64,000 nucleotides of DNA from Mesorhizobium sp. 131-2-1 (GCF_016756535.1 NZ_AP023247.1:3162501-3226500), one strand, 5' to 3'; shown: positions 15,036 through 25,142, numbered from the stretch's first letter. Notes: generated by a model from the sequence alone, not told the origin. Numbers and translations: made by a program.

Positions 15036-15109
15036 GGCCTCGTGGCGGAGTGGTTACGCAGAGGACTGCAAATCCTTGCACCCCGGTTCGATTCCGGGCG
15101 AGGCCTCCA
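15036..15109 (+). tRNA. tRNA-Cys (GCA)
   Basis: A 74-nt cloverleaf. The acceptor GGCCTCG pairs with CGAGGCC, the anticodon arm GAGGACTGCAAATCC carries GCA, the T arm contains GGTTCGATTCC, and CCA is encoded. It lies between the small membrane protein gene and the PCMT-family gene. The PCMT open frame extends back through it but is not translated there. Confidence 0.97.
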
Positions 15110-15204
15110 GTTGCCGGCCCCCCAACGAGGGGGCAAGGGTTCCGGTCGAATTGAACCGCGGTCGAGTGCGGCCGACGGGATTTGTTGGGCGGACTGGTAG
15201 GAAC

Positions 15205-15879
15205 ATGAGCGCTGATTTCTCCGAACGCCGCGTCAAGATGGTCGATGGCCAGGTCCGCACCACCGACGTGACCAGCGCGCCGCTGATCGAGGCCATGCTG
15301 TCGGTGCCGCGTGAGGCCTTTGTTGGTGACGGACAGCGCGATCTCGCCTATATCGACGAGGACATCCGCATTTCCAGCGGCGCCAACGGCGGCGGCTCGC
15401 GCTACCTGATGGAGCCGTCTCCGCTCGCCAAGCTCCTGCAACTGGCCGAGATCAGCGCCGGTGATTCAGTGCTCGATATCGGTTGCGGCACCGGCTATTC
15501 GGCGGCTCTCCTGTCCAAGCTGGCCCGCTCCGTCCTCGCGCTGGAGAGCGATTCGGCGCTGGCGGACGGAGCCCGATCGGCGCTCGCGGTGCTGGCCTGC
15601 GACAATGTGACAGTGGTCACCGGGCCGTTGCAGCAGGGTCATGCCGCCAAGGCGCCCTACGATGTCATCTTCATCGGCGGCAGCGTCGAGGAAGTGCCGG
15701 CCGCGTTGCTCGACCAGCTTGCGGAAGAAGGCCGACTCGTTGCCGTGGAAGGGCAGGGCAATTCCGGCGTGGCCCGGCTGTTTTTCAAGACAGGGGGGGT
15801 TGTAACGGGCAGACGCGCGTTCAATGCGGCAATAAAGCCACTACCCGGATTTGAACGCACCCACGCATTTGAATTCTGA
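15205..15879 (+). CDS. Protein-L-isoaspartate O-methyltransferase family protein
   Basis: A 224-residue Rossmann methyltransferase. MSADFSERRVKMVDGQVRTT is the typical N-terminus of the alphaproteobacterial branch. VLDIGCGTGYSAALL is the SAM-binding motif I, and YDVIFIGGSVEEVP is the later strand. The ATG at 15205 follows TAGGAA and avoids overlap with tRNA-Cys. Family members repair isoaspartyl residues, but this branch, always next to tolC in rhizobia as far as I recall, may have another substrate; the orthodox Pcm candidate is the gene at 41627, next to surE. The tolC gene follows at 16062. Confidence 0.88.
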   Translation: MSADFSERRVKMVDGQVRTTDVTSAPLIEAMLSVPREAFVGDGQRDLAYIDEDIRISSGANGGGSRYLMEPSPLAKLLQLAEISAGDSVLDIGCGTGYSAALLSKLARSVLALESDSALADGARSALAVLACDNVTVVTGPLQQGHAAKAPYDVIFIGGSVEEVPAALLDQLAEEGRLVAVEGQGNSGVARLFFKTGGVVTGRRAFNAAIKPLPGFERTHAFEF

Positions 15880-16061
15880 GCGGTTTTGCCTTGCAGTGAA
15901 GGCGTTGTCGTGATCGCTTGTGTTTGAACAATCGTTGCTGATCGCGTAACCGGGGTATTCGGGGCAGTCAGCGGGGGAACGATACAAGCGCGGCGCCGGC
16001 TGCTCAGAAATGGGTGGTTGTCGTGGCGCGGTTCCCATGCAAAACGAATGAGGGATATTAC

Positions 16062-17450
16062 GTGCCGTCCGTAAGCAAGACTGTTCTAGCCGCCTTCCTA
16101 GCTTCCGCGACCACGCTTTCGCCGCTGGCCGCCTCCGCGGAAAGCATCACCGGCGCGCTCGCAAAGGCCTACCAGAACAATTCCACACTGAATTCCGCCC
16201 GTGCCGGGGTGCGTGTCACCGACGAGGGCGTGGCCATCGCCAAGTCCGGCTGGCGCCCGACCATCACCGGTTCCGGCAGCATCGACTACTCGAGCAGCCA
16301 TCTCAACGGCACGAACCAGAGCGTGCGGCTCACCACCGGCAATTTTGGCGTCCAGATCGACCAGACGCTGTTCGACGGCTTTCAGACCAAGAACAATGTC
16401 GCGGCCGCTGAAGCCCAGGTGAGGGCCTCGGTCGAAAGCCTGCGCAACACCGAAGAGAACATCCTGTTCAACGCGGCGAGCGCCTATATGGACGTGATTC
16501 GCGACCGCCAGGTCGCGGTGCTCACCGAACAGAACCTGCAGTTCCTGACCGAGCAGGCGCGCGCCGCGCGCTCGCGCTTCGAGGTTGGCGAGGGCACGAG
16601 AACCGACGTGGCCCAGGCTGACGCTTCGCGCTCGACGGCGGTGGCGCAGCTTAGCGCCGCCCGCGCCCAGGCGCTGGCCAGTGCTGCGACCTATCACCAG
16701 ATCGTCGGCGATGAGCCCGGCAAGCTCAAGGCGGCGGCGCCGCTGGCCAAGCTGTTGCCGTCCAGCCTCGACGGCGCGATCGCGATTGCCGCCACCGAAC
16801 ATCCCGCCATCCTCGCGACGGAGCATCTGGTCGATGCCGCGGCATTCTCGGTGAAGTCGCAGGAAGGCGCGCTGCTGCCGCAGCTTTCCGCCAATGCCGG
16901 TGTTTCCAGCGCGTACCGCAACACTGTTCCCGGCGTAGTGAGCACGTCGGACGGCACGACGAATTCGGCCAGCATCGGCGCGACGTTGACCATCCCGATC
17001 TATTCGGGCGGTCGTACCTCGGCGCTGGTGCGCCAGAGGAAGGAATCGCTCAGCCAGGCCCGGATCGAGGTCGATGTCAGCCGCGACACCGTGCGCCAGG
17101 CGGTGACCTCGGCCTGGACGCAATACACTGCCGCGCAGCAAAGTGTCGCCGCCAACAGGCAGGTCATCGCCGCCGCGCAACTGGCGCTCAACGGCGTCAT
17201 CGAGGAGCGCAATGTCGGCCAGCGCACCACGCTCGACGTGTTGAACGCGCAGAACACCGTCATCAGCGCCAAGATCAACCTTGCCAGTTCCGAGCGCGAC
17301 GTGGTGGTGGCGAGCTATGCCATCCTGTCGGCGATCGGCCGGCTGTCGGTTGATCGCCTCGGCCTGCCGGTGACGAAGTACAAGCCCGAAGAGCACTACA
17401 ACGCCGTCAAGGACAAGTGGTACGGGCTGCGCACGCCGGACGGCCGCTGA
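16062..17450 (+). CDS. tolC: TolC-type outer-membrane efflux protein
   Basis: A 462-residue protein read from a GTG with GAGGG upstream (the frame is open further back without a better start). Residues 1-26 are a signal peptide ending LAASA. Two OEP repeats follow, each with the long helical hairpins and beta segments of TolC: ALAKAYQNNSTLNSARAGVR in the first, and ATLTIPIYSGGRTSALVRQR, typical of the second. In rhizobia TolC serves type I secretion of proteins such as symbiotic effectors and multidrug efflux. A strong terminator follows at 17471. Confidence 0.93.
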   Translation: MPSVSKTVLAAFLASATTLSPLAASAESITGALAKAYQNNSTLNSARAGVRVTDEGVAIAKSGWRPTITGSGSIDYSSSHLNGTNQSVRLTTGNFGVQIDQTLFDGFQTKNNVAAAEAQVRASVESLRNTEENILFNAASAYMDVIRDRQVAVLTEQNLQFLTEQARAARSRFEVGEGTRTDVAQADASRSTAVAQLSAARAQALASAATYHQIVGDEPGKLKAAAPLAKLLPSSLDGAIAIAATEHPAILATEHLVDAAAFSVKSQEGALLPQLSANAGVSSAYRNTVPGVVSTSDGTTNSASIGATLTIPIYSGGRTSALVRQRKESLSQARIEVDVSRDTVRQAVTSAWTQYTAAQQSVAANRQVIAAAQLALNGVIEERNVGQRTTLDVLNAQNTVISAKINLASSERDVVVASYAILSAIGRLSVDRLGLPVTKYKPEEHYNAVKDKWYGLRTPDGR

Positions 17451-17470
17451 TCGCGACCAACTGCCAGGTT

Positions 17471-17513
17471 CAAGAGCGCCGCGTGTCCGAGGGATGCGCG
17501 GCGCTCTTGCTTT
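17471..17513 (+). terminator. Rho-independent terminator of tolC
   Basis: A 13-bp perfect stem, CAAGAGCGCCGCG with CGCGGCGCTCTTG, around a 13-nt loop, 20 bp after the tolC stop, followed by a short GCTTTG tail. The T tract is weak. Confidence 0.6.
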
Positions 17514-17717
17514 GAGCGACTGTCCGTTGGCGCGGCGGTCGCTCCGGCCAGAAACGCTTCCCATCGGGCTTGCGCCGCCTAATCTGTTGAAATCCAACAT
17601 CTCCCCAGATTGGGGATTCTCGGACGGCGATCCGTCGGTTACCCTGACGCCATGATTCGAATCCGGCTTTGCCGGAGCGGAAATCTGGAATGAGTCACAA
17701 GGGCGGCGGATGTGACA

Positions 17718-18548
17718 ATGGCGACGGCAAGCAGCGCGCAGCGCGAACCCTCCATGGAAGAGATACTGGCTTCCATCCGGAGGATCATTGAGGACAGCGA
17801 CACCGGCCGCAAGCAGCCGGGGGACGCGAACGAATTGCGCCAGGATCTCCAGCCCGCGCCGGCCGCCGGGCCGGCAAATGACGTGGATGCCTTCCGCGCC
17901 GAGCTCAATGCGGAGGTCCGCAAGCCCGTCTCCCTGGCTGAGGTGCAGGCACAACTGGCGACGGAGCCGGCCGCCACCCGCATGGAAGCGCCGCCGCGCG
18001 AGGATGCGCCACCGGCGGTCACGGCGAAGGCGCCGGTAACGCTGGCGGAGGTGAGCGCCAGGATCGCCGCCGAGTCCGCCCCGGCTCAGCCGGCGGGATT
18101 TGCGGAAACCAGCGACACGATCGTCGCCGACTGGCAGCGCGAGATCGCAGCCGTCGGTGAAACGGCGAAGGCCGGTACGGCGAGGCCGGAAAGGGTCGAG
18201 CCGCGCGCCCCGGATGTCGTGCCGGACGTTGCGATTGCCGAAGAAGAGCTGGCGGACGAGGCCTCCTACGAACCGGCCATCCCGCGTGTCGCGGCGGCGC
18301 CGCAGTCCGTGGCGGAGGCGCCACCCGCCCGTACGGCGATCCTTTCCGAGCATGTCGGCCGCCAGGTCGCCGCCGCCTTTGGCGAGCTCTCCGATGCCTT
18401 CGCCAGCCGCAGCAAGAAGACCTTTGACGAGATGGCCGAGGACATGCTGCGGCCGATGCTGCAGGACTGGCTGGACAACAATCTGCCGACGCTGGTCGAG
18501 CGCCTGGTGCGCGAGGAAATCGAGCGAGTGGCGCGCGGCGCGCAATAG
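17718..18548 (+). CDS. popZ: Pole-organizing protein PopZ (DUF2497)
   Basis: A 276-residue protein starting MATASSAQREPSMEEILASI, where REPSMEEILASIRRIIEDS is the conserved N-terminal motif of PopZ. A long Pro/Ala/Glu-rich disordered linker spans residues about 30-205. The conserved C-terminal helices follow: MAEDMLRPMLQDWLDNNLPT and LVERLVREEIERVARG. PopZ forms the polar matrix that anchors ParB/centromere and polarity factors; in Agrobacterium and relatives it marks the growing pole. A GTG two codons upstream is an alternative start. It sits between tolC and valS and is closed by a strong terminator. Confidence 0.9.
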   Translation: MATASSAQREPSMEEILASIRRIIEDSDTGRKQPGDANELRQDLQPAPAAGPANDVDAFRAELNAEVRKPVSLAEVQAQLATEPAATRMEAPPREDAPPAVTAKAPVTLAEVSARIAAESAPAQPAGFAETSDTIVADWQREIAAVGETAKAGTARPERVEPRAPDVVPDVAIAEEELADEASYEPAIPRVAAAPQSVAEAPPARTAILSEHVGRQVAAAFGELSDAFASRSKKTFDEMAEDMLRPMLQDWLDNNLPTLVERLVREEIERVARGAQ

Positions 18549-18576
18549 GTTCGTCGATCAGATTCGATAAAATGAA

Positions 18577-18603
18577 AGCGCCGCCTTCGGGCGGCGCTTT
18601 TTT
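18577..18603 (+). terminator. Rho-independent terminator of popZ
   Basis: AGCGCCGCC-TTCG-GGCGGCGCT hairpin followed by a run of Ts to 18603, 28 bp after the popZ stop. A textbook intrinsic terminator. Confidence 0.95.
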
Positions 18604-18772
18604 GTTGGCACGCCTTCCAATGGCCGCTTGGCCGAGGACCATCGGGGTTGCGTCGGATCGACTCACCGCTATTTATTGGGTTCCGTCGCTGCAATCTGCC
18701 CGCGGTTGACTTGCCACCTGCCTTCCGATTTACACCGGACGCATAAATTCCCGACAATCCGGACTGCTTTCC

Positions 18773-21556
18773 ATGCTCGAAAAAAACTACGACGCCAAGG
18801 CCGTCGAGCCGAAGATCGCCAAAATCTGGGAAGAGGCCGATGCCTTCCGCGCCGGCGCCGGCGCGGAGGAGGGGGCTGAAGCCTTCACCATCGTCATCCC
18901 GCCGCCGAACGTCACCGGCTCGCTGCATATGGGCCATGCGCTCAACAACACGCTGCAGGACATACTGGTCCGCTTCGAGCGCATGCGCGGCAAGAACGTG
19001 CTTTGGCAGCCCGGCATGGACCATGCCGGCATCGCCACGCAGATGGTGGTCGAGCGCCAGCTGATGGAAAAACAGATCCACCGCCGCGACCTTACGCGCG
19101 AGGACTTCATCGAGAAGGTCTGGGAGTGGAAGGCCGAATCCGGCGGCGCCATCTTCAATCAGCTGAAACGGCTCGGCGCCTCGGCAGACTGGAGCAGAGA
19201 ACGCTTCACCATGGACGAAGGCCTGTCCAGGGCGGTGCTGGAAGTGTTCGTGACGCTCTACAAGGAAGGGCTGATCTACAAGGACAAGCGCCTTGTGAAC
19301 TGGGACCCGAAGCTGTTGACCGCGATCTCCGACCTGGAGGTCGAGCAGCACGAGGTCAACGGCAATCTCTGGCATTTCCGCTATCCGGTCGAGGGCGTGA
19401 CGTTCAACCCGGAAGACCCCAAGACGTTCATCACGGTCGCGACGACGCGCCCGGAAACCATGCTTGGCGACACGGCAGTGGCGGTGCACCCGGACGACGA
19501 GCGCTTCCGGCACCTGGTTGGCAAGAACGTCATCCTGCCGATCGTCGGCCGCCGGATCCCGGTGGTGGCGGACGAATACTCCGATCCGGAAAAAGGCTCG
19601 GGCGCGGTCAAGATCACGCCTGCGCACGACTTCAACGACTTCGAGGTCGGCAAGCGCCACAAATTGCCGGCGATCAACATCCTCACCGTCGCCGCGGCGA
19701 TCAGCCTCAAGGACAATGAGGATTTCCTCGCCGGCCTAGAAGTGACGCCGGAGCGCCAGGCCGTCTGGGACGAGCTCAACGGCCTCGACCGTTTCGCCGC
19801 GCGCAAGAAGATCGTCGACCTGATGGATGCCGGCGACTTCCTCGACAAGATCGAGCCGCATCGCCACACCGTGCCGCATGGCGACCGCGGCGGCGTGCCG
19901 ATCGAGCCGTTCCTGACTGACCAATGGTATGTCAACGCGGCCGGACTGGCCAAGCCGGCGATCGCCTCGGTGCGCGAAGGCCGTACCAACTTCGTGCCGA
20001 AGAACTGGGAAAAGACCTATTACGACTGGATGGAGAACATCCAGCCCTGGTGCATCTCGCGCCAGCTGTGGTGGGGACACCAGATCCCGGCGTGGTACGG
20101 GCCCGATGGGCGCGTCTTTGTCGAGAAGACCGAGGAAGAGGCGCTTGCCGCGGCAATCGAGTATTACTTGGCGTTGGAAGGGCCGTGGAAGGCCTGGGTC
20201 GAGGACAAGCTCGAGAATTTCAAGCCGGGCGAGATCCTGACCCGCGACGAAGACGTGCTCGACACCTGGTTCTCCTCCGCGCTCTGGCCGTTCTCGACGC
20301 TGGGCTGGCCGGACCAGACGCCTGAGCTCAAGACCTACTACCAGACCGACGTGCTGGTCACCGGCTTCGACATCATCTTCTTCTGGGTCGCCCGCATGAT
20401 GATGATGGGCCTGCATTTCATGGATGAGGAGCCGTTCCACACGGTCTATGTCCATGCGCTGGTGCGCGACAAGAACGGGCAGAAGATGTCGAAGTCGAAA
20501 GGCAACGTCATCGATCCGCTCGAGCTTATCGACGAGTATGGCGCCGACGCGCTGCGCTTCACGCTTGCCGTGATGGCCGCGCAGGGGCGCGACGTGAAGC
20601 TCGATCCGGCGCGTATCGCCGGTTACCGCAATTTTGGCACCAAGCTCTGGAACGCGACGCGCTTCGCCGAGATGAACGAGGTGGCGCGCAATGACGATTT
20701 CTGGCTGAACGACGCCAAGCTCGCGGTCAACCGCTGGATCCTGACCGAGCTGACGCGGGCGGCGCGCGAGATCACCGACGGCATCACCTCATACCGCTTC
20801 AACGAGGCGGCGGGTGCGGCCTACCGCTTCGTCTGGAACCTGTTCTGCGACTGGTACCTGGAACTCTTGAAGCCGGTGTTCATGGGCTCTGACGAGGCCG
20901 CCAAGGCCGAGAGCCGGGCCTGCGTCGCCTTCGTGCTCGACGAGATCTACAAACTCTTGCATCCGATGATGCCGTTCATGACCGAGGAACTGTGGACGCA
21001 GACAGCCGGCGAGGGCAAGGAGCGCGCTTCGCTGCTTTGCCACGCCGCCTGGCCGTCGCCCGACTTCGAGGACGCCGACGCGGCTGCCGACATCAACTGG
21101 CTGGTCGACCTCGTCTCCGGTATCCGCTCGGTGCGCTCGGAAATGAACGTGCCGCCGGCGGCGATCGCGCCGCTGATGGTGATCGGCGCCAACAAGCTTA
21201 CGCAGGAAAGGCTCGAGCGCCATGCCTCGGCCATCAAGCGGCTGGCGCGTGTCGGCGACATCGCGCTGGCCGACGCGCCGCCGAAGGGCTCGGCGCAGAT
21301 CGTGCTCAACGAGGCGACGGTGTGCCTGCCGCTCGGCAGCCTGATCGACCTCACGGCGGAAGCGGCGCGGCTGCAGAAGGAACTGGCCAAGGTGACCGAG
21401 GAGATCGCCCGCCTGCACAAGAAGCTGTCGAACGAGAAGTTCGTCGCCAACGCGCCGGAAGAGGTGGTCGAGGCAGAGCGCGAAAAACTCGCCGAATATC
21501 GCGAGGCGCAAGAGAAGCTTTCAGTGGCGTTGACGCGGGTTCGCGACGCCGGCTGA
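18773..21556 (+). CDS. valS: Valyl-tRNA synthetase
   Basis: A 927-residue class I aminoacyl-tRNA synthetase that charges tRNA-Val. PPNVTGSLHMGHALN (residues about 43-57) is the HIGH motif, the editing domain (TTRPETMLGDTAVAVHPDD) follows, and QKMSKSKGNV (near 570) is the KMSKS motif. The C-terminal roughly 70 residues are a coiled-coil arm (RLQKELAKVTEEIARLHKKL). Full length and intact. It starts at the ATG at 18773 (MLEKNYDAKAVEPKI). About 170 bp separate the popZ terminator from this start, so it has its own promoter. Confidence 0.98.
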   Translation: MLEKNYDAKAVEPKIAKIWEEADAFRAGAGAEEGAEAFTIVIPPPNVTGSLHMGHALNNTLQDILVRFERMRGKNVLWQPGMDHAGIATQMVVERQLMEKQIHRRDLTREDFIEKVWEWKAESGGAIFNQLKRLGASADWSRERFTMDEGLSRAVLEVFVTLYKEGLIYKDKRLVNWDPKLLTAISDLEVEQHEVNGNLWHFRYPVEGVTFNPEDPKTFITVATTRPETMLGDTAVAVHPDDERFRHLVGKNVILPIVGRRIPVVADEYSDPEKGSGAVKITPAHDFNDFEVGKRHKLPAINILTVAAAISLKDNEDFLAGLEVTPERQAVWDELNGLDRFAARKKIVDLMDAGDFLDKIEPHRHTVPHGDRGGVPIEPFLTDQWYVNAAGLAKPAIASVREGRTNFVPKNWEKTYYDWMENIQPWCISRQLWWGHQIPAWYGPDGRVFVEKTEEEALAAAIEYYLALEGPWKAWVEDKLENFKPGEILTRDEDVLDTWFSSALWPFSTLGWPDQTPELKTYYQTDVLVTGFDIIFFWVARMMMMGLHFMDEEPFHTVYVHALVRDKNGQKMSKSKGNVIDPLELIDEYGADALRFTLAVMAAQGRDVKLDPARIAGYRNFGTKLWNATRFAEMNEVARNDDFWLNDAKLAVNRWILTELTRAAREITDGITSYRFNEAAGAAYRFVWNLFCDWYLELLKPVFMGSDEAAKAESRACVAFVLDEIYKLLHPMMPFMTEELWTQTAGEGKERASLLCHAAWPSPDFEDADAAADINWLVDLVSGIRSVRSEMNVPPAAIAPLMVIGANKLTQERLERHASAIKRLARVGDIALADAPPKGSAQIVLNEATVCLPLGSLIDLTAEAARLQKELAKVTEEIARLHKKLSNEKFVANAPEEVVEAEREKLAEYREAQEKLSVALTRVRDAG

Positions 21557-21566
21557 GGCCGAGATT

Positions 21567-21589
21567 CGCCTCCGCCTGGAGGCGGCTTT
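21567..21589 (+). terminator. Probable terminator of valS
   Basis: CGCCTCC-GCCT-GGAGGCG, a seven-pair hairpin starting 10 bp after the valS stop, followed by GCTTTC. The T tract is short. Confidence 0.5.
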
Positions 21590-21653
21590 CCGGCACGTCA
21601 ATTGCGTCGAAAACAGCCATGCCGTTGCGTTAATTTTGACGTAAACGGAAAGT

Positions 21654-21716
21654 TTTGGCCCTATTGTTGCCATAATGTAACAATGGGGCCAAATAGCCCC
21701 GAAAGGGCTTGTTTTT
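21654..21716 (+). ncRNA. Structured element: long hairpin plus terminator
   Basis: In the 359-bp gap between valS and the porin gene, TTTGGCCCTATTGTT (21654..21668) pairs with AACAATGGGGCCAAA (21679..21693) around a 10-nt loop, with only one G-T wobble. Directly after it, AGCCC-CGAAA-GGGCT (21695..21709) is followed by TGTTTTTG, an intrinsic terminator. A TTGACG lies about 20 bp upstream of the first arm. This could be a small RNA, an attenuated leader of the porin gene, or a large operator palindrome. The remaining 200 bp before the porin gene show nothing else clear. Confidence 0.45.
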
Positions 21717-21915
21717 GAGCTGTTTGTGACAGGTTTTGCGGAGTTTTCCCGCCGAAGTTGCCCCTGTAAAGCCATTTTTCGGCCTCGCGGCGGGCTGGTC
21801 GTTTTACCGAAAAGGCAGCCGGCCAAGGTGTACGTGTACGCCCCATGAATTCATTGTTGCGCCGTTAACCCGAATTGGTTCTAGCTTGATGCACCAGTAT
21901 TTCGGGGAGGAATTC

Positions 21916-23127
21916 ATGAACAATCTGCGGCTCAAGGCACTGCTGGGGGCAGGGTGCTTTTCGTTGGCTTTGATTGGATCGGCTATGCATCCGGCGCGTG
22001 CGGGCGGCCTGGAGCGTGGTGGCTACGACATCGATCTGCTGTTCGATCCGTCGCCGTTCGCCACAGAGGCCGAAGCGACCTATGTGATGCCCGACCGCAA
22101 ATATAAGAATGCGCGCGGTCCGGGCGGGGCCGACCTCGGCCTGGGCACCACGGCCGATGGAGCGGAGCCTTACTGGGTCCCGCGCATCGGAGCCAAGGTC
22201 CAGGTTGTGCAAGGCGTCGACTGCATGGTCGACTATTCGCAACCTTGGGGCGCACATGTAGCACCCGGCATGTGGAACGGCGCGATCTCCAATATCGAAA
22301 CCGATATCAAGAGCGACAACTACGCGGCCACCTGTTCCTATAAGATGGATGCCGGAAAAGGCCAGCTCCGTTTCATTGGCGGCGTCTTCTATCAGGAAGT
22401 GTACGGCTTCAAGGAAGGTCTGGTGTCGCTGTTCCCTATAGCGACCGGCCGTGTCGATCTGTCGAGCAGCGGTTGGGGCTGGCGAGCCGGGCTCGCGTAC
22501 GAAATTCCAGATATCGCGTTGCGCGCTAGCCTTGTCTACAACTCGCAAGTCAAGCTTGACAACATCTCCGGCTCGCTGACGACGCCTGTAGGTTCTACGG
22601 CGATCTATGCCCCATCAGAGTCAATGCCGGACTCGCTGGAACTGAAATTGCAGTCGGGCATAGCGCCCGGTTGGCTGGCTTTCGGTTCGATCAAGTGGGT
22701 CAACTGGAGCGTGCTGCAGAGTGTTCCGATTTGCCCGACTTTTGCTCCAGCTGCACTTTGCTTCACGAACGGCCCGGGACAAGTGACCTCACTTGACCTG
22801 ATGTATCGTGATGGCTGGACGGTGACGGCTGGCATCGGCCACAAGTTCAACGATGAGTGGGCCGCGGCCGGTCAGCTTTCCTGGGATCGCGGCACTTCGC
22901 ATGGCTACGGCTCGCAGACCGATACCTGGACATTGGGCGGCGGCGTCGCCTACACGCCGAAGCCGAACATCGAGGTTCGTCTGGCCGGCGCGATCGGCGT
23001 CATGACCAGCGGCCATTCGGGCACGCTGGTCGGCGAGAACGGCTATGTGGCGGGCACCGATGCCAGCTACGACTTCGGCAACGATCTGGTCACGGCGATC
23101 TCGGGTGGCATCAAGATCAAGTTCTAA
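21916..23127 (+). CDS. OmpP1/FadL-family outer-membrane protein
   Basis: A 403-residue outer-membrane beta-barrel. GGGGAGGAATTC before the ATG gives the start. Residues 1-29 are a signal peptide ending HPARA. The mature protein has alternating beta-strand patterns, WAAAGQLSWDRGTSHGYGS, GGGVAYTPKPNIEVRLAGAI, and ends IKIKF with a C-terminal Phe as barrel proteins do. FadL-family channels carry hydrophobic compounds such as long-chain fatty acids; the substrate here is unknown. The gene is solitary, with a structured leader upstream and a strong terminator downstream. Confidence 0.88.
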   Translation: MNNLRLKALLGAGCFSLALIGSAMHPARAGGLERGGYDIDLLFDPSPFATEAEATYVMPDRKYKNARGPGGADLGLGTTADGAEPYWVPRIGAKVQVVQGVDCMVDYSQPWGAHVAPGMWNGAISNIETDIKSDNYAATCSYKMDAGKGQLRFIGGVFYQEVYGFKEGLVSLFPIATGRVDLSSSGWGWRAGLAYEIPDIALRASLVYNSQVKLDNISGSLTTPVGSTAIYAPSESMPDSLELKLQSGIAPGWLAFGSIKWVNWSVLQSVPICPTFAPAALCFTNGPGQVTSLDLMYRDGWTVTAGIGHKFNDEWAAAGQLSWDRGTSHGYGSQTDTWTLGGGVAYTPKPNIEVRLAGAIGVMTSGHSGTLVGENGYVAGTDASYDFGNDLVTAISGGIKIKF

Positions 23128-23146
23128 GTATCTGAAAATTCGACTA

Positions 23147-23174
23147 AAAGGCCGGGCAATGCCCCGGCCTTTTT
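23147..23174 (+). terminator. Rho-independent terminator of the porin gene
   Basis: AAAGGCCGGG and CCCGGCCTTT form a ten-pair stem ending in a T run, 20 bp after the porin stop codon. Confidence 0.93.
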
Positions 23175-23417
23175 CGTTTGCCTGGGCAGTGGCCGACGAG
23201 GCCCGTAACCGCCTGCGTTGCATATAGGCCGCACAATTGCCGCCCCTCGCGATTGTGACGTTTTGGCAACACTTTATGAACAAGCCCCGCGCTACAGTCC
23301 CGGCCAGGGACATTGCCCATTTCCCGCCATAAACCCGGCGCACCTCGAATTGTCTCGGGACACGCGCCAGAAGGCTCGGCGATGGGACAGGCCGCACCGC
23401 CCGCGGCAAGGACGAGT

Positions 23418-25142
23418 ATGGACGCCAGAGTTATCTCCAAGGCCAAGCTGCCAAGCCGCCACGTGACCGTGGGGCCGTCGCGCGCGCCGCATCGCTCGTA
23501 CCTCTACGCGATGGGGCTGTCGGCGGCCGAGATCGCGCAGCCTTTGGTCGGTGTCGCCAGCTGCTGGAACGAAGCGGCGCCCTGCAACATCTCGCTGATG
23601 CGCCAGGCGCAGGTGGTGAAGAAGGGCGTGGCTGCCGCCAACGGCACGCCGCGCGAATTTTGCACCATCACCGTCACCGACGGCATCGCCATGGGCCACC
23701 AGGGGATGAAGTCGTCGCTGGTGTCGCGCGAGGTGATCGCCGATTCCGTCGAGCTCACCATGCGCGGCCATTGCTACGACGCGCTGGTCGGGCTCGCGGG
23801 CTGCGACAAGTCGTTGCCCGGCATGATGATGGCCATGGTCCGCCTCAACGTGCCGTCGGTCTTCATCTATGGCGGTTCGATCCTGCCGGGCAGCTATCGC
23901 GGCCGGCAGATCACCGTGCAGGACGTGTTCGAGGCGGTCGGCCAGCATTCGGTTGGTACGATCAGCGATGCCGAGCTGCTCGAGATCGAGCAGTCCGCCT
24001 GTCCCTCGGCCGGCTCCTGCGGCGCCCAGTTCACCGCCAACACCATGGCCACCGTCGCCGAGGCGATGGGGCTGGCGTTGCCCTATTCCTGCGGCGCACC
24101 GGCGCCCTACGAGATGCGCGACCGCTTCAATTTCGCCTCCGGCGAAAAGGTCATGGAGCTGATCGCCAAAAACATCCGGCCGCGCGACATCGTCACGCTG
24201 AAGTCGCTGGAGAACGCGGCGACCGTGGTGTCGGCCACCGGCGGCTCGACCAATGCGGCGCTGCACCTGCCGGCCATCGCGCATGAGGCCGGGATCAAGT
24301 TCGACCTCTTCGACGTCGCCGCGATCTTCGAGAAGACGCCCTACATCGCCGATCTCAAGCCCGGCGGCAAATATGTCGCCAAGGACATGTTCGAGGCCGG
24401 CGGCATTCCGCTGCTGATGAAGACGCTGCTCGACCATGGCTACCTGCATGGCGATTGCATGACCGTGACCGGCCGTACTTTGGCCGAAAACATGCAGCAT
24501 GTTGCCTGGAATGACAGCCAGGATGTGGTCCGTCCCGCCAACCGGCCAATCACCAAGACAGGCGGTGTCGTGGGCCTGAAGGGCAACCTTGCCCCCGAAG
24601 GCGCGATCGTGAAGGTCGCGGGCATGTCGGAACTGAAATTCTCGGGTCCGGCGCGTTGCTTCGATTCGGAAGAGGAGTGCTTCGAAGCGGTCACGCAGCG
24701 CAACTACAAGGAAGGCGAGGTTCTCGTCATCCGCTACGAAGGGCCGCGCGGTGGTCCGGGCATGCGGGAGATGCTGTCGACGACGGCGGCTCTCTACGGC
24801 CAGGGCATGGGCGGCAAGGTGGCGCTGATCACCGACGGACGGTTCTCGGGCGCGACGCGCGGCTTCTGCATCGGCCATGTCGGGCCGGAGGCGGCCGTTG
24901 GCGGTCCGATCGGGCTCATCAAGGACGGCGACGTGATCTCGATTGATGCGGTCAACGGCACGATCGAGGTGGCGCTGTCCGACGCCGAACTGGCGGCAAG
25001 GGCAAAGACATGGAAGGCGCGCACGACCGACTACCAGTCTGGCGCGATCTGGAAATATGCACAGACGGTAGGGCCTGCCCGCGACGGCGCGGTCACCCAT
25101 CCCGGCGGTGCGAAAGAAACACATTGCTATGCGGATATCTGA
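23418..25142 (+). CDS. ilvD: Dihydroxy-acid dehydratase
   Basis: A 574-residue enzyme converting dihydroxy-isovalerate and dihydroxy-methylvalerate to 2-oxo acids in valine and isoleucine synthesis. [20 protein letters not shown] at the start, [10 protein letters not shown] (first cluster Cys), [13 protein letters not shown] (second), [14 protein letters not shown] (third), and [14 protein letters not shown] [20 protein letters not shown] near the C-terminus are the IlvD/Edd family signatures. The start at 23418 has AGGACGAG upstream and gives the family length; longer in-frame starts exist. The exoR start overlaps its last codons. Confidence 0.96.
   Translation: MDARVISKAKLPSRHVTVGPSRAPHRSYLYAMGLSAAEIAQPLVGVASCWNEAAPCNISLMRQAQVVKKGVAAANGTPREFCTITVTDGIAMGHQGMKSSLVSREVIADSVELTMRGHCYDALVGLAGCDKSLPGMMMAMVRLNVPSVFIYGGSILPGSYRGRQITVQDVFEAVGQHSVGTISDAELLEIEQSACPSAGSCGAQFTANTMATVAEAMGLALPYSCGAPAPYEMRDRFNFASGEKVMELIAKNIRPRDIVTLKSLENAATVVSATGGSTNAALHLPAIAHEAGIKFDLFDVAAIFEKTPYIADLKPGGKYVAKDMFEAGGIPLLMKTLLDHGYLHGDCMTVTGRTLAENMQHVAWNDSQDVVRPANRPITKTGGVVGLKGNLAPEGAIVKVAGMSELKFSGPARCFDSEEECFEAVTQRNYKEGEVLVIRYEGPRGGPGMREMLSTTAALYGQGMGGKVALITDGRFSGATRGFCIGHVGPEAAVGGPIGLIKDGDVISIDAVNGTIEVALSDAELAARAKTWKARTTDYQSGAIWKYAQTVGPARDGAVTHPGGAKETHCYADI

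Noticed and set aside
14980..15204. Upstream extension of the PCMT-family reading frame
   Set aside because: It would run through the tRNA-Cys gene; the ATG at 15205 has its own ribosome binding site and gives the family length.
16098..18545. An 815-codon open frame on the minus strand across tolC and popZ
   Set aside because: It is antisense to two recognisable genes and its text is low-complexity Arg/Gly/Leu-rich, as expected when GC-biased codons are read on the other strand. Similar long antisense frames at 45470..47689, 59010..60923 and 23292..25241 were rejected for the same reason.
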